A stretch of DNA of 64,000 bases from a virus. The position numbers and the translations under genes are program-made. Shown one piece after another: positions 53,695 through 63,200 of the stretch (the first letter of the stretch is position 1; each line of letters starts with the position of its first letter). The stretch spans positions 1-64,000 of the IMG/VR virus record IMGVR_UViG_3300046787_000604; one strand, 5' to 3'. Below the pieces are notes generated by a model, which made no database searches, was not told the DNA's origin, and was given only the letters and a program-made list of their open reading frames with translations.

Positions 53695-54959
53695 TAACTA
53701 ACGTGATTATGTGTTAATCTACCTGTAATTCTATCACACCAACCTTTTGATGTTGAGAACGGCCAAACAACCCAATACGATGGTAATTCATCCGTTTGAA
53801 ATTCTCTCCATACTTTACAATATTTGTCAGGGTCATTTAACATACCTCTAATTTCATTTGCATCCGCATCTTTTCTAAATAAAGTCTCATCTTTATCGTT
53901 ATGGAATGCAACAACCCAAAACTCATAATCTTTTTCAGGAACTTGAGAATACCCGATATCAATACAATGTTTGAACATCATACAGAAACTATCTTTCCAT
54001 TCTTGTTCAGTCTCAAAATTGTAAGGGTTTGGTGGGTATTGTTTATCTAAAGTATATTTGTCAATTGCTCGTTTCTCAAAAAGAATTCCCGCATATTTTT
54101 CGTAGTCAGTTAAAGTTCTAACCGTACCAAATCCAAATGGACCATCATGACCTTCTTGAGTTTCACCATCCATACCAAATAACTTTCTATTAGTTAAATG
54201 TGAATGAGAATTCTTTTGTCCCCAGGTTTTGTCATCATCCCATTGTTTAGTTCTACCCTTACGAGTGTATTCGTGGAAAACAACCGGAAGATGTGGGTGA
54301 AATAAATCATAACCCCAAGTGTAAGCTCTCGCAGCTATTGAAATTTCTTCTCCATGAAAATAGTATTCCGGGTTATGTTGAACCTCAGTTGAGAATTCTC
54401 CAAGTGTGAAACAGAAGTGGGCAGAATAAAATCTTGAAGGAACCGGTTTTGTCATTTCTCTCCATCCCGGAATTGTTTCAGGTAAAAAGAAAACAGCACC
54501 TTCAGGGATAAATCGGTCAAACGACATTCTCCACGCCTCATTAACTCTTCCTGCTGGGTCATTTTCAGGGTCAAAGGATGGGACATAACCCGTAAGTAGA
54601 GGCTTCTTGTATCCATCCTTTTGTAACCCCTTAACCATTTTGATTAGAATATCATCCCAATCTTTGGCAAATCTCATGTGAGAATCAATTTGAAGTGTAT
54701 AGGTTTCACCGCTATACAACTGTTGGGTTAAATTACGTGCCCAACAAACTCCTTTTGATTCTTCATAAGGAATATCTAAGATTCTAAATCTTTTGTCTTT
54801 TCTATAATCTTCTAATTTATCAAACCCGTCTTCCTCACTAAATTGTCTTGCAATTCCAAATGTGATGTTTTTGGGTTTCTTGGCATTCTCTAACATATCT
54901 TTAATTGTTAGCTCTAATTGTGGGTCTCTATACGACGCGATTTGAACAAATATTTTCAT
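53694..54959 (-). CDS. GlcNAc-type glycosyltransferase (PF11397-like)
   Basis: 421 residues. The N-terminus MKIFVQIASYRDPQLELTIK with a following AKKPKNITFGIARQ, then ESKGVCWARNLTQQLYSGET, YTLQIDSHMRFAKDWDDILI and PVPSRFYSAHFCFTLGEFST, is the full signature of the GlcNAc glycosyltransferase family (PF11397), related to Skp1 hydroxyproline GlcNAc-transferase. IDSH is the metal/donor site. The family adds GlcNAc to protein hydroxyproline or Thr acceptors in eukaryotes, and similar genes occur in phages. It is the first gene of the cassette, just after the terminator of the Thr-Pro-rich fibre gene, which makes virion-protein glycosylation a reasonable hypothesis. Confidence 0.85.
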   Translation of the reverse strand: MKIFVQIASYRDPQLELTIKDMLENAKKPKNITFGIARQFSEEDGFDKLEDYRKDKRFRILDIPYEESKGVCWARNLTQQLYSGETYTLQIDSHMRFAKDWDDILIKMVKGLQKDGYKKPLLTGYVPSFDPENDPAGRVNEAWRMSFDRFIPEGAVFFLPETIPGWREMTKPVPSRFYSAHFCFTLGEFSTEVQHNPEYYFHGEEISIAARAYTWGYDLFHPHLPVVFHEYTRKGRTKQWDDDKTWGQKNSHSHLTNRKLFGMDGETQEGHDGPFGFGTVRTLTDYEKYAGILFEKRAIDKYTLDKQYPPNPYNFETEQEWKDSFCMMFKHCIDIGYSQVPEKDYEFWVVAFHNDKDETLFRKDADANEIRGMLNDPDKYCKVWREFQTDELPSYWVVWPFSTSKGWCDRITGRLTHNHVS

Positions 54960-54986
54960 ACTAATACTTTTTAGTGTAAAAATAAA

Positions 54987-55012
54987 AAACCCTCCGTAAA
55001 AGTGGAGGGTTT
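54987..55012 (-). terminator. Terminator between the fibre genes and the glycosyltransferase cassette
   Basis: Minus-strand stem AAACCCTCC / GGAGGGTTT with loop ACTTTTAC, then TTTATTTTTACAC. The cassette start is 28 bases further on with no clear promoter, so it may depend on read-through. Confidence 0.87.
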
Positions 55013-55034
55013 TATTAAGTTATTTTATATTAAT

Positions 55035-56021
55035 TTAACAAGAGGTTGGTCCACTTTGGATACCACTTGAATTATAAACGTATGAAACAGTACCGTTAGA
55101 AACGAATCCATCATATGAGAATGGAGTTGATAATTCTGAATCAGTGTAAATAAAGTCTCCGTTTTCTAACGCTCCGAAAATTTTACTTGTGTAATAAATT
55201 GTACCACCTGTTGTGTAATTAGAACAAGACGCCGCATATGCCATAATATCAGTACCTAAATAAGTTTCAAATAATATTTGACTTGGTGAAGGAGTATTTG
55301 TTGGTGTTGGGGTTGGTGTTGCGGTTTCAGTGTTAGTCGGTGTTGGAGTTGGAGTACTGGTTGGAGTACTTGTTGGTGTACTTGTTGGGGTTGGAGTTGG
55401 CCCACACATACCATAAACACTTAATGTCGAACCTGTAGTACAACCCGGTCCACAACCTGTCGATGCCTCATAAACAATTCCATCAACAACATACCATCCT
55501 ACTGCGTCACCGGTATTCGGACCTGTTGGGTCTGAGAATATCACAGTACTTGCACTGAACGAAGGATTATTTGTCCAAACTGTTGCAACACCCGGACAAT
55601 CACAAGCATCCTCCCCATCAGATTCATCATGACAAATATCTTCAAAAATATATCTAATAGGTTCCGTTGGAGACGGTGTATTAGTTGGTGTGTTAGTTGG
55701 TGTGTTAGTTGGTGTACCTGTCGGAGTTTGAGTTTGAGTTGCAGTTACCGATGGTGTAGGTGTTGTTGTAGTTGTTGGGGTCGGTGTAGGTGTCGGAGTT
55801 TGCGACGCACTAACTACTGGAAATATACCGGTATTAACTAAGTCAACCGAAGTTCTAAACGCCGGTGCAATTGAATATGTGTTATCAATCAACCAAATAT
55901 TCTTAGTTTGATTTGGTGCCAATTCAACCTGATACTCCCACATAGAGTCATCACATCGTCTATAATTAAAGTTCACATATGTTGAACCAGTGTTTGTTAA
56001 AATATATTTACTACATGCCAT
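55035..56021 (-). CDS. Fibre/adhesin-type protein with Thr-Pro-rich linkers
   Basis: 328 residues. The N-terminal domain (1-75: CSKYILTNTGSTYVNFNYRR, then SMWEYQVELAPNQTKNIWLI) is a beta-rich, two-cysteine module shared with the 189-residue fibre protein at 58.7 kb. Two Thr/Pro-rich linkers follow (about 74-120, [19 protein letters not shown]; and about 209-248). They separate a Cys-rich middle domain (CHDESDGEDACDCPGVATVW) from a C-terminal beta domain ending SSGIQSGPTSC. It has no signal peptide, so it is a virion protein rather than secreted. The repeats look mucin-like and offer many Thr acceptor sites next to glycosyltransferase genes. Confidence 0.75.
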   Translation of the reverse strand: MACSKYILTNTGSTYVNFNYRRCDDSMWEYQVELAPNQTKNIWLIDNTYSIAPAFRTSVDLVNTGIFPVVSASQTPTPTPTPTTTTTPTPSVTATQTQTPTGTPTNTPTNTPTNTPSPTEPIRYIFEDICHDESDGEDACDCPGVATVWTNNPSFSASTVIFSDPTGPNTGDAVGWYVVDGIVYEASTGCGPGCTTGSTLSVYGMCGPTPTPTSTPTSTPTSTPTPTPTNTETATPTPTPTNTPSPSQILFETYLGTDIMAYAASCSNYTTGGTIYYTSKIFGALENGDFIYTDSELSTPFSYDGFVSNGTVSYVYNSSGIQSGPTSC

Positions 56022-56039
56022 GTTATTTCTGTTTTATAT

Positions 56040-56046
56040 ATAAATA
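56040..56046 (-). promoter_or_regulatory. Late-promoter-like TATTTAT box
   Basis: The minus strand reads GTAGTATTTATATATAAAAC, 18 bases before the ATG at 56021. Confidence 0.5.
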
Positions 56047-56087
56047 CTACGATTTATTCTAATTTTTTAATTTCGTTTTTATTTTTT

Positions 56088-58184
56088 TTATACTATTATC
56101 GGTTGAACTGTAAATGTTCCTCCACTTAAGAAAGTTACATATGCCTCACCATCTAACGCATCTCTTGTAACGTCTACTGTTATATCGGTATATAGTATTG
56201 GATTTCCACCAGTACCACCGGATAATGTTAAATCATCGTTAAATGAGGTAAACGTAAAATTATTATTTCTACATTGACCTGATGAATCAAAATTCGCAAA
56301 TGTCGTACTATACATTCCGTAAGAAATTTTATTATTTATAAAAAAATCAGGAATTACATTAAAATTAACTCGGTCACCGATTGTGTTGTCGTAGAAATAT
56401 TCTCCAATGGTATTACTTTGGAATCCATTACCAATTACATTACCTCTATAGTTTCCTCCACCATAACCAAAATCACTTGCAATCGTATTACTTGTGAAAT
56501 AATCACCAATTTGGTTATACGAGAAATTTGTTGAGATTGTGTTATTATTAAAGTAATACCCAACTTTATTATATTGTGTATTACCGGTAAAAGTGTTTCC
56601 TCCGCACTCACCCTGAAATGAATTGTAGTCAAAAATAAAAGCTTGAAGCTGGCTCTCATTACCTATGTTGTTATTATAGAAATTAGAACCTAAATTATTT
56701 GTTGTTACAACATTGTAAAAGTTATTTCCGTAAACAAGTGGTCCACCAGTGTTTGTTGTAAAATCCCCATAGAAATTATTTTGATAAACATTTTCTCCAA
56801 GTACATTATTAGTAAAAAGTTCTTTAATTTCATTAGTACTAAACCCAGCTCCAATTTGATTATTATCAAAATTATCATACATTATATTATTATCGAATGA
56901 TTGAACATTGTTATAATTAAAGCTATTTAATATTTTGTTAAATGAAAAATTTCCATTTATTGTGTTATATCGAAAAGTATCATACCCAGTATAAAAATTA
57001 CCGTTGAATGCTCCGTTTATTGTATTATCAGCAAAAAAGGTTCCGTCATCGTTACCTAAATTATTATAATTAAAGTTATTTTGTACGTAGTTGTCATTAA
57101 AGGCAACAACAATCATATTATCATTAAAATTTGATGTGATAATATTATTATCAAAATCATTATCAATTACGTTATTATAGAAACGGTATTTAATTGAATT
57201 ACCTGTACAGTCATCGTTAAATGTATTATTTCTAAAATCACTTCCAAATGTGTTATCAATGTACGGGCCACTCCTAAAAACGTTATTAGATAAAATGAAA
57301 GTATACTCTTCATATAATGTAAATGACGTTGTATTTCCACAGGTGTTGTTAAAACAACTGTCGTAACTTGTAAAAGTGTTATATTCGGTAAATCCCGTAT
57401 TAGAAATAATATTACTTTGTTTATAAGACATACCACTCTCATTTGTTGAGGGTGTATACAAAGTATTAGTGATAGAATTAAATGAATGTCCGGTAACCGT
57501 CATAACCGTATCTGAATCAATAGAAACAACTTGATAAAAATCTACCCCGTATGGTCTATTTGGGTTCACAATACCAATAACGTTTTCTACTGAAGTCGTA
57601 TTTGTAAATAATGTTCCAACACCTGTAACATTACCTGAACCATCAATACTAACGGTGCCACCATAAAAATTATTTGCACTGTAGGTGTTATATCTCTTGA
57701 ATAAAACTTCTCTAAAGTCATAGTCAAACGCATTTCCTTTATCATCAATCCTATACGTAATTCTACCAAACGCCTCTCCACCTGTAACTTCAGTGACTGA
57801 GAAATATGGGTCGTAATAAATCGTATCACCCGAATATTGAGGTTGATAAGCAAATTGAGAAATTGTGTCTACCCCTGTTGCCAACACAAGTATTGGTGAA
57901 ACACTACCTTGTTTGTAATTACCGGTTGTGATTGTGCCACCATATACGTCATAATCAGGTTGGTCATAACAAGTCTTGAAATCTGTAATTAAGTAGTATT
58001 GTCCCACTATTAGTTGACCTACATTCATTAAAAATGTTAATCCCGAATATACAATTTCAGTATGGTTTATCCCCGAAAAAGGAATGTGATAAGTAGTGCC
58101 CGCCTCCTCAACCGGAATCAAAAGGGTGTTTGTGGTATAATCTAATGCGGTTAATTCGCCAATAGTTTTTCCTGTTAGTGCCAT
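56088..58184 (-). CDS. Asn/Phe-rich beta-helix-type fibre protein
   Basis: 698 residues. The N-terminal 130 residues are an attachment or head domain (GKTIGELTALDYTTNTLLIP). From about 255 to 640 runs an irregular repeat of about 10-11 residues of form N-x-I-x-x-x-F-x-x-N-x-(I/V) (for example FNDNYVQNNFNYNNLGNDDG, IGEYFYDNTIGDRVNFNVIP). Such aligned N/F/I repeats usually build right-handed beta-solenoids in phage receptor-binding proteins. The C-terminal 60 residues (NPILYTDITVDVTRDALDGE) are a beta cap. It is probably a tail-fibre or receptor-binding protein; no enzyme motif was seen. There is no TATTTAT box directly upstream, so it is probably transcribed with the 168-residue gene. Confidence 0.78.
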   Translation of the reverse strand: MALTGKTIGELTALDYTTNTLLIPVEEAGTTYHIPFSGINHTEIVYSGLTFLMNVGQLIVGQYYLITDFKTCYDQPDYDVYGGTITTGNYKQGSVSPILVLATGVDTISQFAYQPQYSGDTIYYDPYFSVTEVTGGEAFGRITYRIDDKGNAFDYDFREVLFKRYNTYSANNFYGGTVSIDGSGNVTGVGTLFTNTTSVENVIGIVNPNRPYGVDFYQVVSIDSDTVMTVTGHSFNSITNTLYTPSTNESGMSYKQSNIISNTGFTEYNTFTSYDSCFNNTCGNTTSFTLYEEYTFILSNNVFRSGPYIDNTFGSDFRNNTFNDDCTGNSIKYRFYNNVIDNDFDNNIITSNFNDNMIVVAFNDNYVQNNFNYNNLGNDDGTFFADNTINGAFNGNFYTGYDTFRYNTINGNFSFNKILNSFNYNNVQSFDNNIMYDNFDNNQIGAGFSTNEIKELFTNNVLGENVYQNNFYGDFTTNTGGPLVYGNNFYNVVTTNNLGSNFYNNNIGNESQLQAFIFDYNSFQGECGGNTFTGNTQYNKVGYYFNNNTISTNFSYNQIGDYFTSNTIASDFGYGGGNYRGNVIGNGFQSNTIGEYFYDNTIGDRVNFNVIPDFFINNKISYGMYSTTFANFDSSGQCRNNNFTFTSFNDDLTLSGGTGGNPILYTDITVDVTRDALDGEAYVTFLSGGTFTVQPIIV

Positions 58185-58205
58185 AGTTATTATTTTTTTT
58201 TGTTG

Positions 58206-58712
58206 TTAATTAAATTCTAAATATTCATTATCCCCCACACTCAAATATTCATTTTCGCCCATTAAGACGGCATTAATTAATATTTCTTGAGTTGATGTTG
58301 GAGTGTTGGTTGGAGTTGGTGTAGAAGTCTCAGTATTCGTAGGTGTCTGAGTTGGTGTCTCTGTATTTGTCGGAGTTACCGTTTGAGTTGGTGTTTCAGT
58401 TGGTGTTGGTGTTTGAGTCTCAGTTGTAGTATTTGTAGGTGTGGGTGTTGATGTTGTTGTTGGAGTCATTGTAGGTGTTTCCGTAGGAGTGGGTGTTGGT
58501 GTGGGGGTAACACTTGCAACAACAATGGTGAATGTACTATTATATGTTGGGACATAACAACTGTATGTTCCGTAATAATAATCCTCAACATATTCAAATG
58601 GAAAAGTCTGAACCCCCAAGTTAATCGTACCTCCCGTTTCAGGATAGAACGTAACTTCGGTTGTTAACCCACTTAAACTATTACTTGAAATTATTACACC
58701 ACAATCTGCCAT
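58206..58712 (-). CDS. Small Thr-Pro-rich fibre protein
   Basis: 168 residues. The N-terminal domain (1-66: ADCGVIISSNSLSGLTTEVT, EDYYYGTYSCYVPTYNSTFT) is a small beta fold with two or three Cys. Residues about 68-140 are Thr/Pro/Glu repeats ([20 protein letters not shown]). The end (VLMGENEYLSVGDNEYLEFN) is a short duplicated -NEYL- tip, similar to [16 protein letters not shown] in the large adhesin at 60.3 kb. This arrangement of base domain, mucin-like stalk and tiny tip suggests an accessory fibre. Own TATTTAT box. Confidence 0.75.
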   Translation of the reverse strand: MADCGVIISSNSLSGLTTEVTFYPETGGTINLGVQTFPFEYVEDYYYGTYSCYVPTYNSTFTIVVASVTPTPTPTPTETPTMTPTTTSTPTPTNTTTETQTPTPTETPTQTVTPTNTETPTQTPTNTETSTPTPTNTPTSTQEILINAVLMGENEYLSVGDNEYLEFN

Positions 58713-58716
58713 GTTA

Positions 58717-58723
58717 ATAAATA
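58717..58723 (-). promoter_or_regulatory. Late-promoter-like TATTTAT box
   Basis: The minus strand reads AAGTATTTATTAACATG: the box ends 4 bases before the ATG at 58712. Confidence 0.5.
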
Positions 58724-58740
58724 CTTAAAAATTTTATTGT

Positions 58741-59310
58741 TTAACATACACCAACATTGATGATGAGATTTCCACTAAGTTGAATGAATCTTCCTCCATT
58801 CGAAATCGTAAAATTAGCTCCAACAGGAGGAATGGTTAATGTTGCATTACCATATACGTAATCACCAACCACTAAATCTTCAAATGGTTTTGGAATATAG
58901 ATTGTTACGTTTGCGGGATTTGCAATCATATTAACAGAATCACAAACATTTTGGTACCATCCACCTGTTCGTAGATTGTACTTATAAAATGTCGTTGGCG
59001 TGAGAGTTGGTGTTGATGTGGGAGTTGGCGTTATTGGAGTTGATGTTGGTGTTGGTGTTATCGGTGTTGATGTTGGTGTCGGAGTAGTTGTTGGGGTCGG
59101 TGTATTTGAAGGACATAACCCCACAAATGTTATGTCTAATGGCGCACTGTAACTTTCAACGGATACGTCTTTTGCACAAAGGTATTCAGTTTCCAACGGA
59201 TTGATAGTACTAACACTAATAATGTCAGTACATCCTGTCCACTTATAATACCCTTCTTGAGTATTATTATAATTGGTTATCCTAAAATAGTTACAGTCTG
59301 TTGTATACAT
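58741..59310 (-). CDS. Thr-Pro-rich fibre protein with Cys module
   Basis: 189 residues. The N-terminal module (CNYFRITNYNNTQEGYYKWT, ETEYLCAKDVSVES, DITFVGLCPSNTPTP) parallels that of the 328-residue fibre: one Cys near the start, one mid, one before the linker. The linker (about 70-105, TPTSTPITPTPTSTPITPTP) is a near-perfect 9-residue repeat. A C-terminal beta domain (WYQNVCDSVNMIANPANVTI) ends in Cys. The ATG overlaps the upstream collagen-like gene stop (TAATG), so it is co-translated with that gene. Confidence 0.75.
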   Translation of the reverse strand: MYTTDCNYFRITNYNNTQEGYYKWTGCTDIISVSTINPLETEYLCAKDVSVESYSAPLDITFVGLCPSNTPTPTTTPTPTSTPITPTPTSTPITPTPTSTPTLTPTTFYKYNLRTGGWYQNVCDSVNMIANPANVTIYIPKPFEDLVVGDYVYGNATLTIPPVGANFTISNGGRFIQLSGNLIINVGVC

Positions 59311-60227
59311 TAATAAATTTTATTTAAGACAAAAATATCTGAATAGATAGAGTTTCCAGTGTTATTAGACCCCCACTCTACGGTAATATCTAAAGTATTA
59401 CTAACCGTAGTATCAAAAGTTGAGTTGTTCACAGTATTAAAAGAGAATCCTTCAACAGTTCCATTACTTGTTTTTGTATAATGGAATGCACCTAAAGTTA
59501 CAATTGACGCAATACCAGGTCCCCCAATCTGTCTTATTGTGAAATTAATCGATAATCCCCAAATATCGTTAGTTATATTTGTTATTGCCTGAGTACCACT
59601 ATCTAATAATATTACTGAACCAGCCTTAACCCTAATTCTAATTGTTTGATTATTACCGACATTCAACACTCCCGCCATATCAACCCTAAAACTGTCTCCA
59701 ACTGTAAATCCACTTGCGGGTACGGATAAAGTTCCAACACCTCCGTCAATTAAAGTTGATTCAGTTGTTGTCCCGCTAACAGTAATACTATTCCCTGTTT
59801 GAGAAAATAACCCATAGACAAATGGGTATGGTGGTGTTGGAGCCGATGTTCCACTTGTTCCTGATGTTCCGTCAATTCCGCTCGTTCCTGAAGTTCCATC
59901 AATTCCACTTGTTCCTGATGTTCCGCTTGTTCCTGATGTTCCTGATGTTCCTGATGTTCCGTCAATTCCGCTCGTTCCTGAAGTTCCATCAATTCCGCTT
60001 GTTCCTGATGTTCCGTCAATTCCGCTTGTTCCTGATGTTCCGTCAATTCCGCTCGTTCCTGAAGTTCCACTAGTTCCTGTTGAACCTGAAAACTGTTCAG
60101 TTAATGCTGAAAAATATATTTTATTAGTTATTCCTGATGGGTCTACATCATAGTTCACAATAGCCATCCAAGATTCTGGTTGTCCTGATATTGCTAATGG
60201 TAATTGGGATATTGGTAAATTTGGCAT
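59310..60227 (-). CDS. Collagen-like (Gly-Thr-Ser / Gly-Ile-Asp repeat) fibre protein
   Basis: 305 residues. The first 50 residues are a head or attachment domain (MPNLPISQLPLAISGQPESW). Residues about 51-129 are uninterrupted G-x-y triplets: GTS repeated with GID inserted, plus one GST. These are collagen-like triplets without proline. C-terminal residues about 135-305 form a beta-rich trimer-tip-type domain (FRVDMAGVLNVGNNQTIRIR). Phage collagen-like repeats form trimeric stalks of fibres. At DNA level the repeats are near-identical, so length variation between isolates is likely. TATTTAT box upstream. Confidence 0.82.
   Translation of the reverse strand: MPNLPISQLPLAISGQPESWMAIVNYDVDPSGITNKIYFSALTEQFSGSTGTSGTSGTSGIDGTSGTSGIDGTSGTSGIDGTSGTSGIDGTSGTSGTSGTSGTSGTSGIDGTSGTSGIDGTSGTSGTSAPTPPYPFVYGLFSQTGNSITVSGTTTESTLIDGGVGTLSVPASGFTVGDSFRVDMAGVLNVGNNQTIRIRVKAGSVILLDSGTQAITNITNDIWGLSINFTIRQIGGPGIASIVTLGAFHYTKTSNGTVEGFSFNTVNNSTFDTTVSNTLDITVEWGSNNTGNSIYSDIFVLNKIY
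59842..60081 (-). repeat. Coding tandem repeat of GTS/GID collagen-like triplets
   Basis: Near-identical units such as GTTCCTGATGTTCCGTCAAT recur across about 240 bases with only a few third-base changes. They encode G-x-y triplets in frame and give an antisense open frame that is an artefact. Confidence 0.85.
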
Positions 60228-60241
60228 TTTCTTTTTATTTT

Positions 60242-60248
60242 ATAAATA
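60242..60248 (-). promoter_or_regulatory. Late-promoter-like TATTTAT box
   Basis: The minus strand reads ACATATTTATAAAATAAAAA, 14 bases before the ATG at 60227. Confidence 0.5.
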
Positions 60249-60253
60249 TGTTT

Positions 60254-63200
60254 TTATAGTCCGTATTTGGATTTATCTGCGTTGAAGTTTTGTAATACTT
60301 GGGATGAAGTAAGAGCTGAGTTATACAAACGTGTTATACCAATTTTTCCATCAAACCATTGAGAGTACTCCCCTCCATTATAACTACCTATGTAAAGTGG
60401 TCTAACAGTATTTAATATACTTGGTAAACTATGACTTACAGTTCCAATACTCACACCATTAACAAAAGTTTGGAGTGTGTTTGCCGTAATATTTGTAAAC
60501 ACATAAACTATTTGGTACCACGTACCAATTGTTCCGACTTTAAGTGAGCTGTCAATATATAAAGATGACCCAGAACCACTACCCGAACCTAATTGAGCGT
60601 AGTAAGTGGTATTAGTTGTTCTAATACTGTAACTAACATCTTGAGTTAACCCACCATTATCAAACTTTCCAAGTACTACGTCATTACCCAATACAGATTG
60701 GTTAACCCAAACCTCCATTGTCCAGTCACCACTTCCTGGTTCTAATAGCGTATTATCAGCAATTTGGATTTGTGATGAGGTTCCATTATATGTGAAGTAT
60801 GGTGATGTAAATGTAATGTTGGACATTGTTCCATTTAATCCATTACCCGACAAGTCATTTATTACAGTACCAGTTCCTGAATATGAACTTGAATTACTTG
60901 GGTCATAATAAAGAACTAAATTACTTAAAACGGGTGACGAAGTTGCGGTAGATGTTGGCGTAGTCGTTGTTGTAGGTGTTACGGTTGGAGTTGAAGTTTG
61001 AGTTGTAGTGACTGTAGGTGTTGGAGTTGGGGTAGGTACTTCGATATAAAGACCATACCCGTCTTCCTGTAATAACATGAAGTAATCCTCTTGTAACAAG
61101 AAGTTATTGTCAGGTAAGGTTGGTGTTGGAGTAGATGTTTCTGTCGGAGTTGGTGTAGGCGTTTCACTCTCAGTTGGAGTAACCGTTGGTGTTGAAGTTT
61201 GAGTCACAGTAGGACTTGGTGTTGGAGTTGAGGTTTCCGTATTTGTAGGTGTTGTGGTAGGTGTTTCAGTTGGGGTTGAGGTCGAAGTTGTGGTAGGTGT
61301 TGGGGTTGGAGTCTCAGTTTCGGTATTAGTTGGGGTATTAGTTGGAGTTTCTGTCGGTGTCTCGGTTGGTGTTGGGGTTTGAGTTGCGGTTGCAGTCGGA
61401 GTTAACCCTTCAGTAGCTGTCACACTTGGAGTTGGAGTTTGAGTTGCTGTTTCCGTATTTGTTGGTGTTGGAGTTGAGTTTTCCGTATTTGTAGGTGTTG
61501 GTGTCTCAGTACTTGTAGGGGTTGGAGTCGCGGTTTCCGTATTTGTTGGCGTTGACGTTTGAGTATTTGTTGGGGTTGGTGTTTCAGTACTTGTAGGGGT
61601 TGGAGTTGACGTTTGTGTTAAGGTGGGAGTTGGAGTCGATGTTTGTGTTGACGTTTGAGTCGGCGTTTGAGTTGCCGTTTCGGTATTAGTTGGTGTATTA
61701 GTCGGAGTATTAGTTGGAGTTGTTGTAGGCGTAACTGTTGGGCAAGGATAGAAATTATAAGTTAAATCATTATTAGGTATTAAGATTCTACAATTAACAC
61801 AATTAGGGTCTAATAGGTCGTATTTGTTTTTTAATAATCTAAAGTTGTGTTTAATTTGTGAAGCATTTAATGGTTCGGTATACATTCTAAATGCACTGAT
61901 GTCACCAATCATACTACCACCAAAAATTTCTTCTAATCTAATATTAGTGGTAAGTCCTGAATATTCTGTATGGTCAAGGTCGTTAGTTGTTAAACATTCC
62001 GGGTCTTGTTGATAAACCATATCATTCAAGTCCACAGGGCATCCACCTGAAAATGTTAAGTTATCATGAAGTCCTTGGGTCCCCCCACCTAATGAAATAT
62101 TATACCCAACCCCAATTTGTTTTTCTTTTGGAGTGTTAAGTAATCTTGGGATAATTTCTTCAAAGTTTTCCGCAACCAAGAACAATTTACCATTCACATA
62201 GAATTTCATTGTCCCTAATCTAAACTTTTCTTCAGCAGTCCAATTATCATTAAAGGTAACCACTTCGGTTGTTGCTGGGTCATATTTCTCTTGATGAGTT
62301 GTTGGTGGTTCAATTAAACTAATACTATTATTTGCAGTTGTTGCAGTATAAACATCTTTTACTAGTAGACCTAATCCACCCATATTGTATAGTTCACAAG
62401 TATCAAACCATTCGTTTCTTTGGAATACAGCATCAATCTGAGCCCAATGTTCAACATTTGAATAAGTTGTACCACTACAGTCATCAAAAATCCCCCTTGT
62501 TGAGCACCATTCTGTTACTGATGTTCCGGTAGTATAAGTAATCCCTGTTAAACAAGTTCCTGTAGTCTCACATCCACCAGTAATTCTATACGTCTTAACA
62601 CATAATCTTGGACTTCCGGTATCACCACTTAATCTTAAAGATAACGCATTTGAAACACCGTCATATAATGGGTCTGTTTCCGGGTATTGTGCAGTAACCG
62701 CACAAGAACAAGGACACCCACAACTACAATTATATGATGTACCACCCGATTGTTGATAAACTTTCAAACAATCGTGAGGATTACTATCCAATAAACCACA
62801 AGCACAAGTATCCATACAAGTTAAACCTGAAGTAACTCTTGTATAACCCGAATCTTGTTTTGGAGAACCATCCGGATAATGATAAAATTTGTTCTCGGCT
62901 CTCGCACCCATATAAAAGAAAGTTCCTTTATTTTCCGGGTATCTAACATTTAGACCAACTGAGGTATCCCCTGTCCATCGATATCTCAACATAAATTCGG
63001 CACTCCAACCTAAATTTGGTCTTTGTGGGAATACTTGGTAATCATAACCAGCAACTTTGTAAAATCCTTGGAAAAACCCACCACTCAAATTCGCAACGTA
63101 TCCAATATCACCTCCAATATTTGAGTAAGATAAATCGTATGAATAAGAGTTATCATCCCATAATCTATTTTCTGATGTTGTGAACCCTGTGATTGGGTGC

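Noticed and set aside
55629-55841. Cys/Trp/Arg-rich open frame opposite the Thr-Pro linkers
   Set aside because: Antisense reading of ACT/CCA repeats; composition is an artefact.
59822-60073. Open frame of 83 codons opposite the collagen-like repeats (Phe/Leu-rich)
   Set aside because: It is the antisense of GTS/GID triplets. Its repeats and composition follow from the coding strand; no promoter or leader.
59842-60081. CRISPR-like direct repeats
   Set aside because: Units are in frame with a protein, have no unique spacers of constant length and no leader; they encode Gly-x-y triplets.
4761-60248. Plus-strand TATAAATA motifs read as T4 late promoters
   Set aside because: They lie opposite to the direction of the downstream gene in nearly all cases. 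Plus-strand genes at 42425, 43981 and 63692 show that the sense form is TATTTAT.
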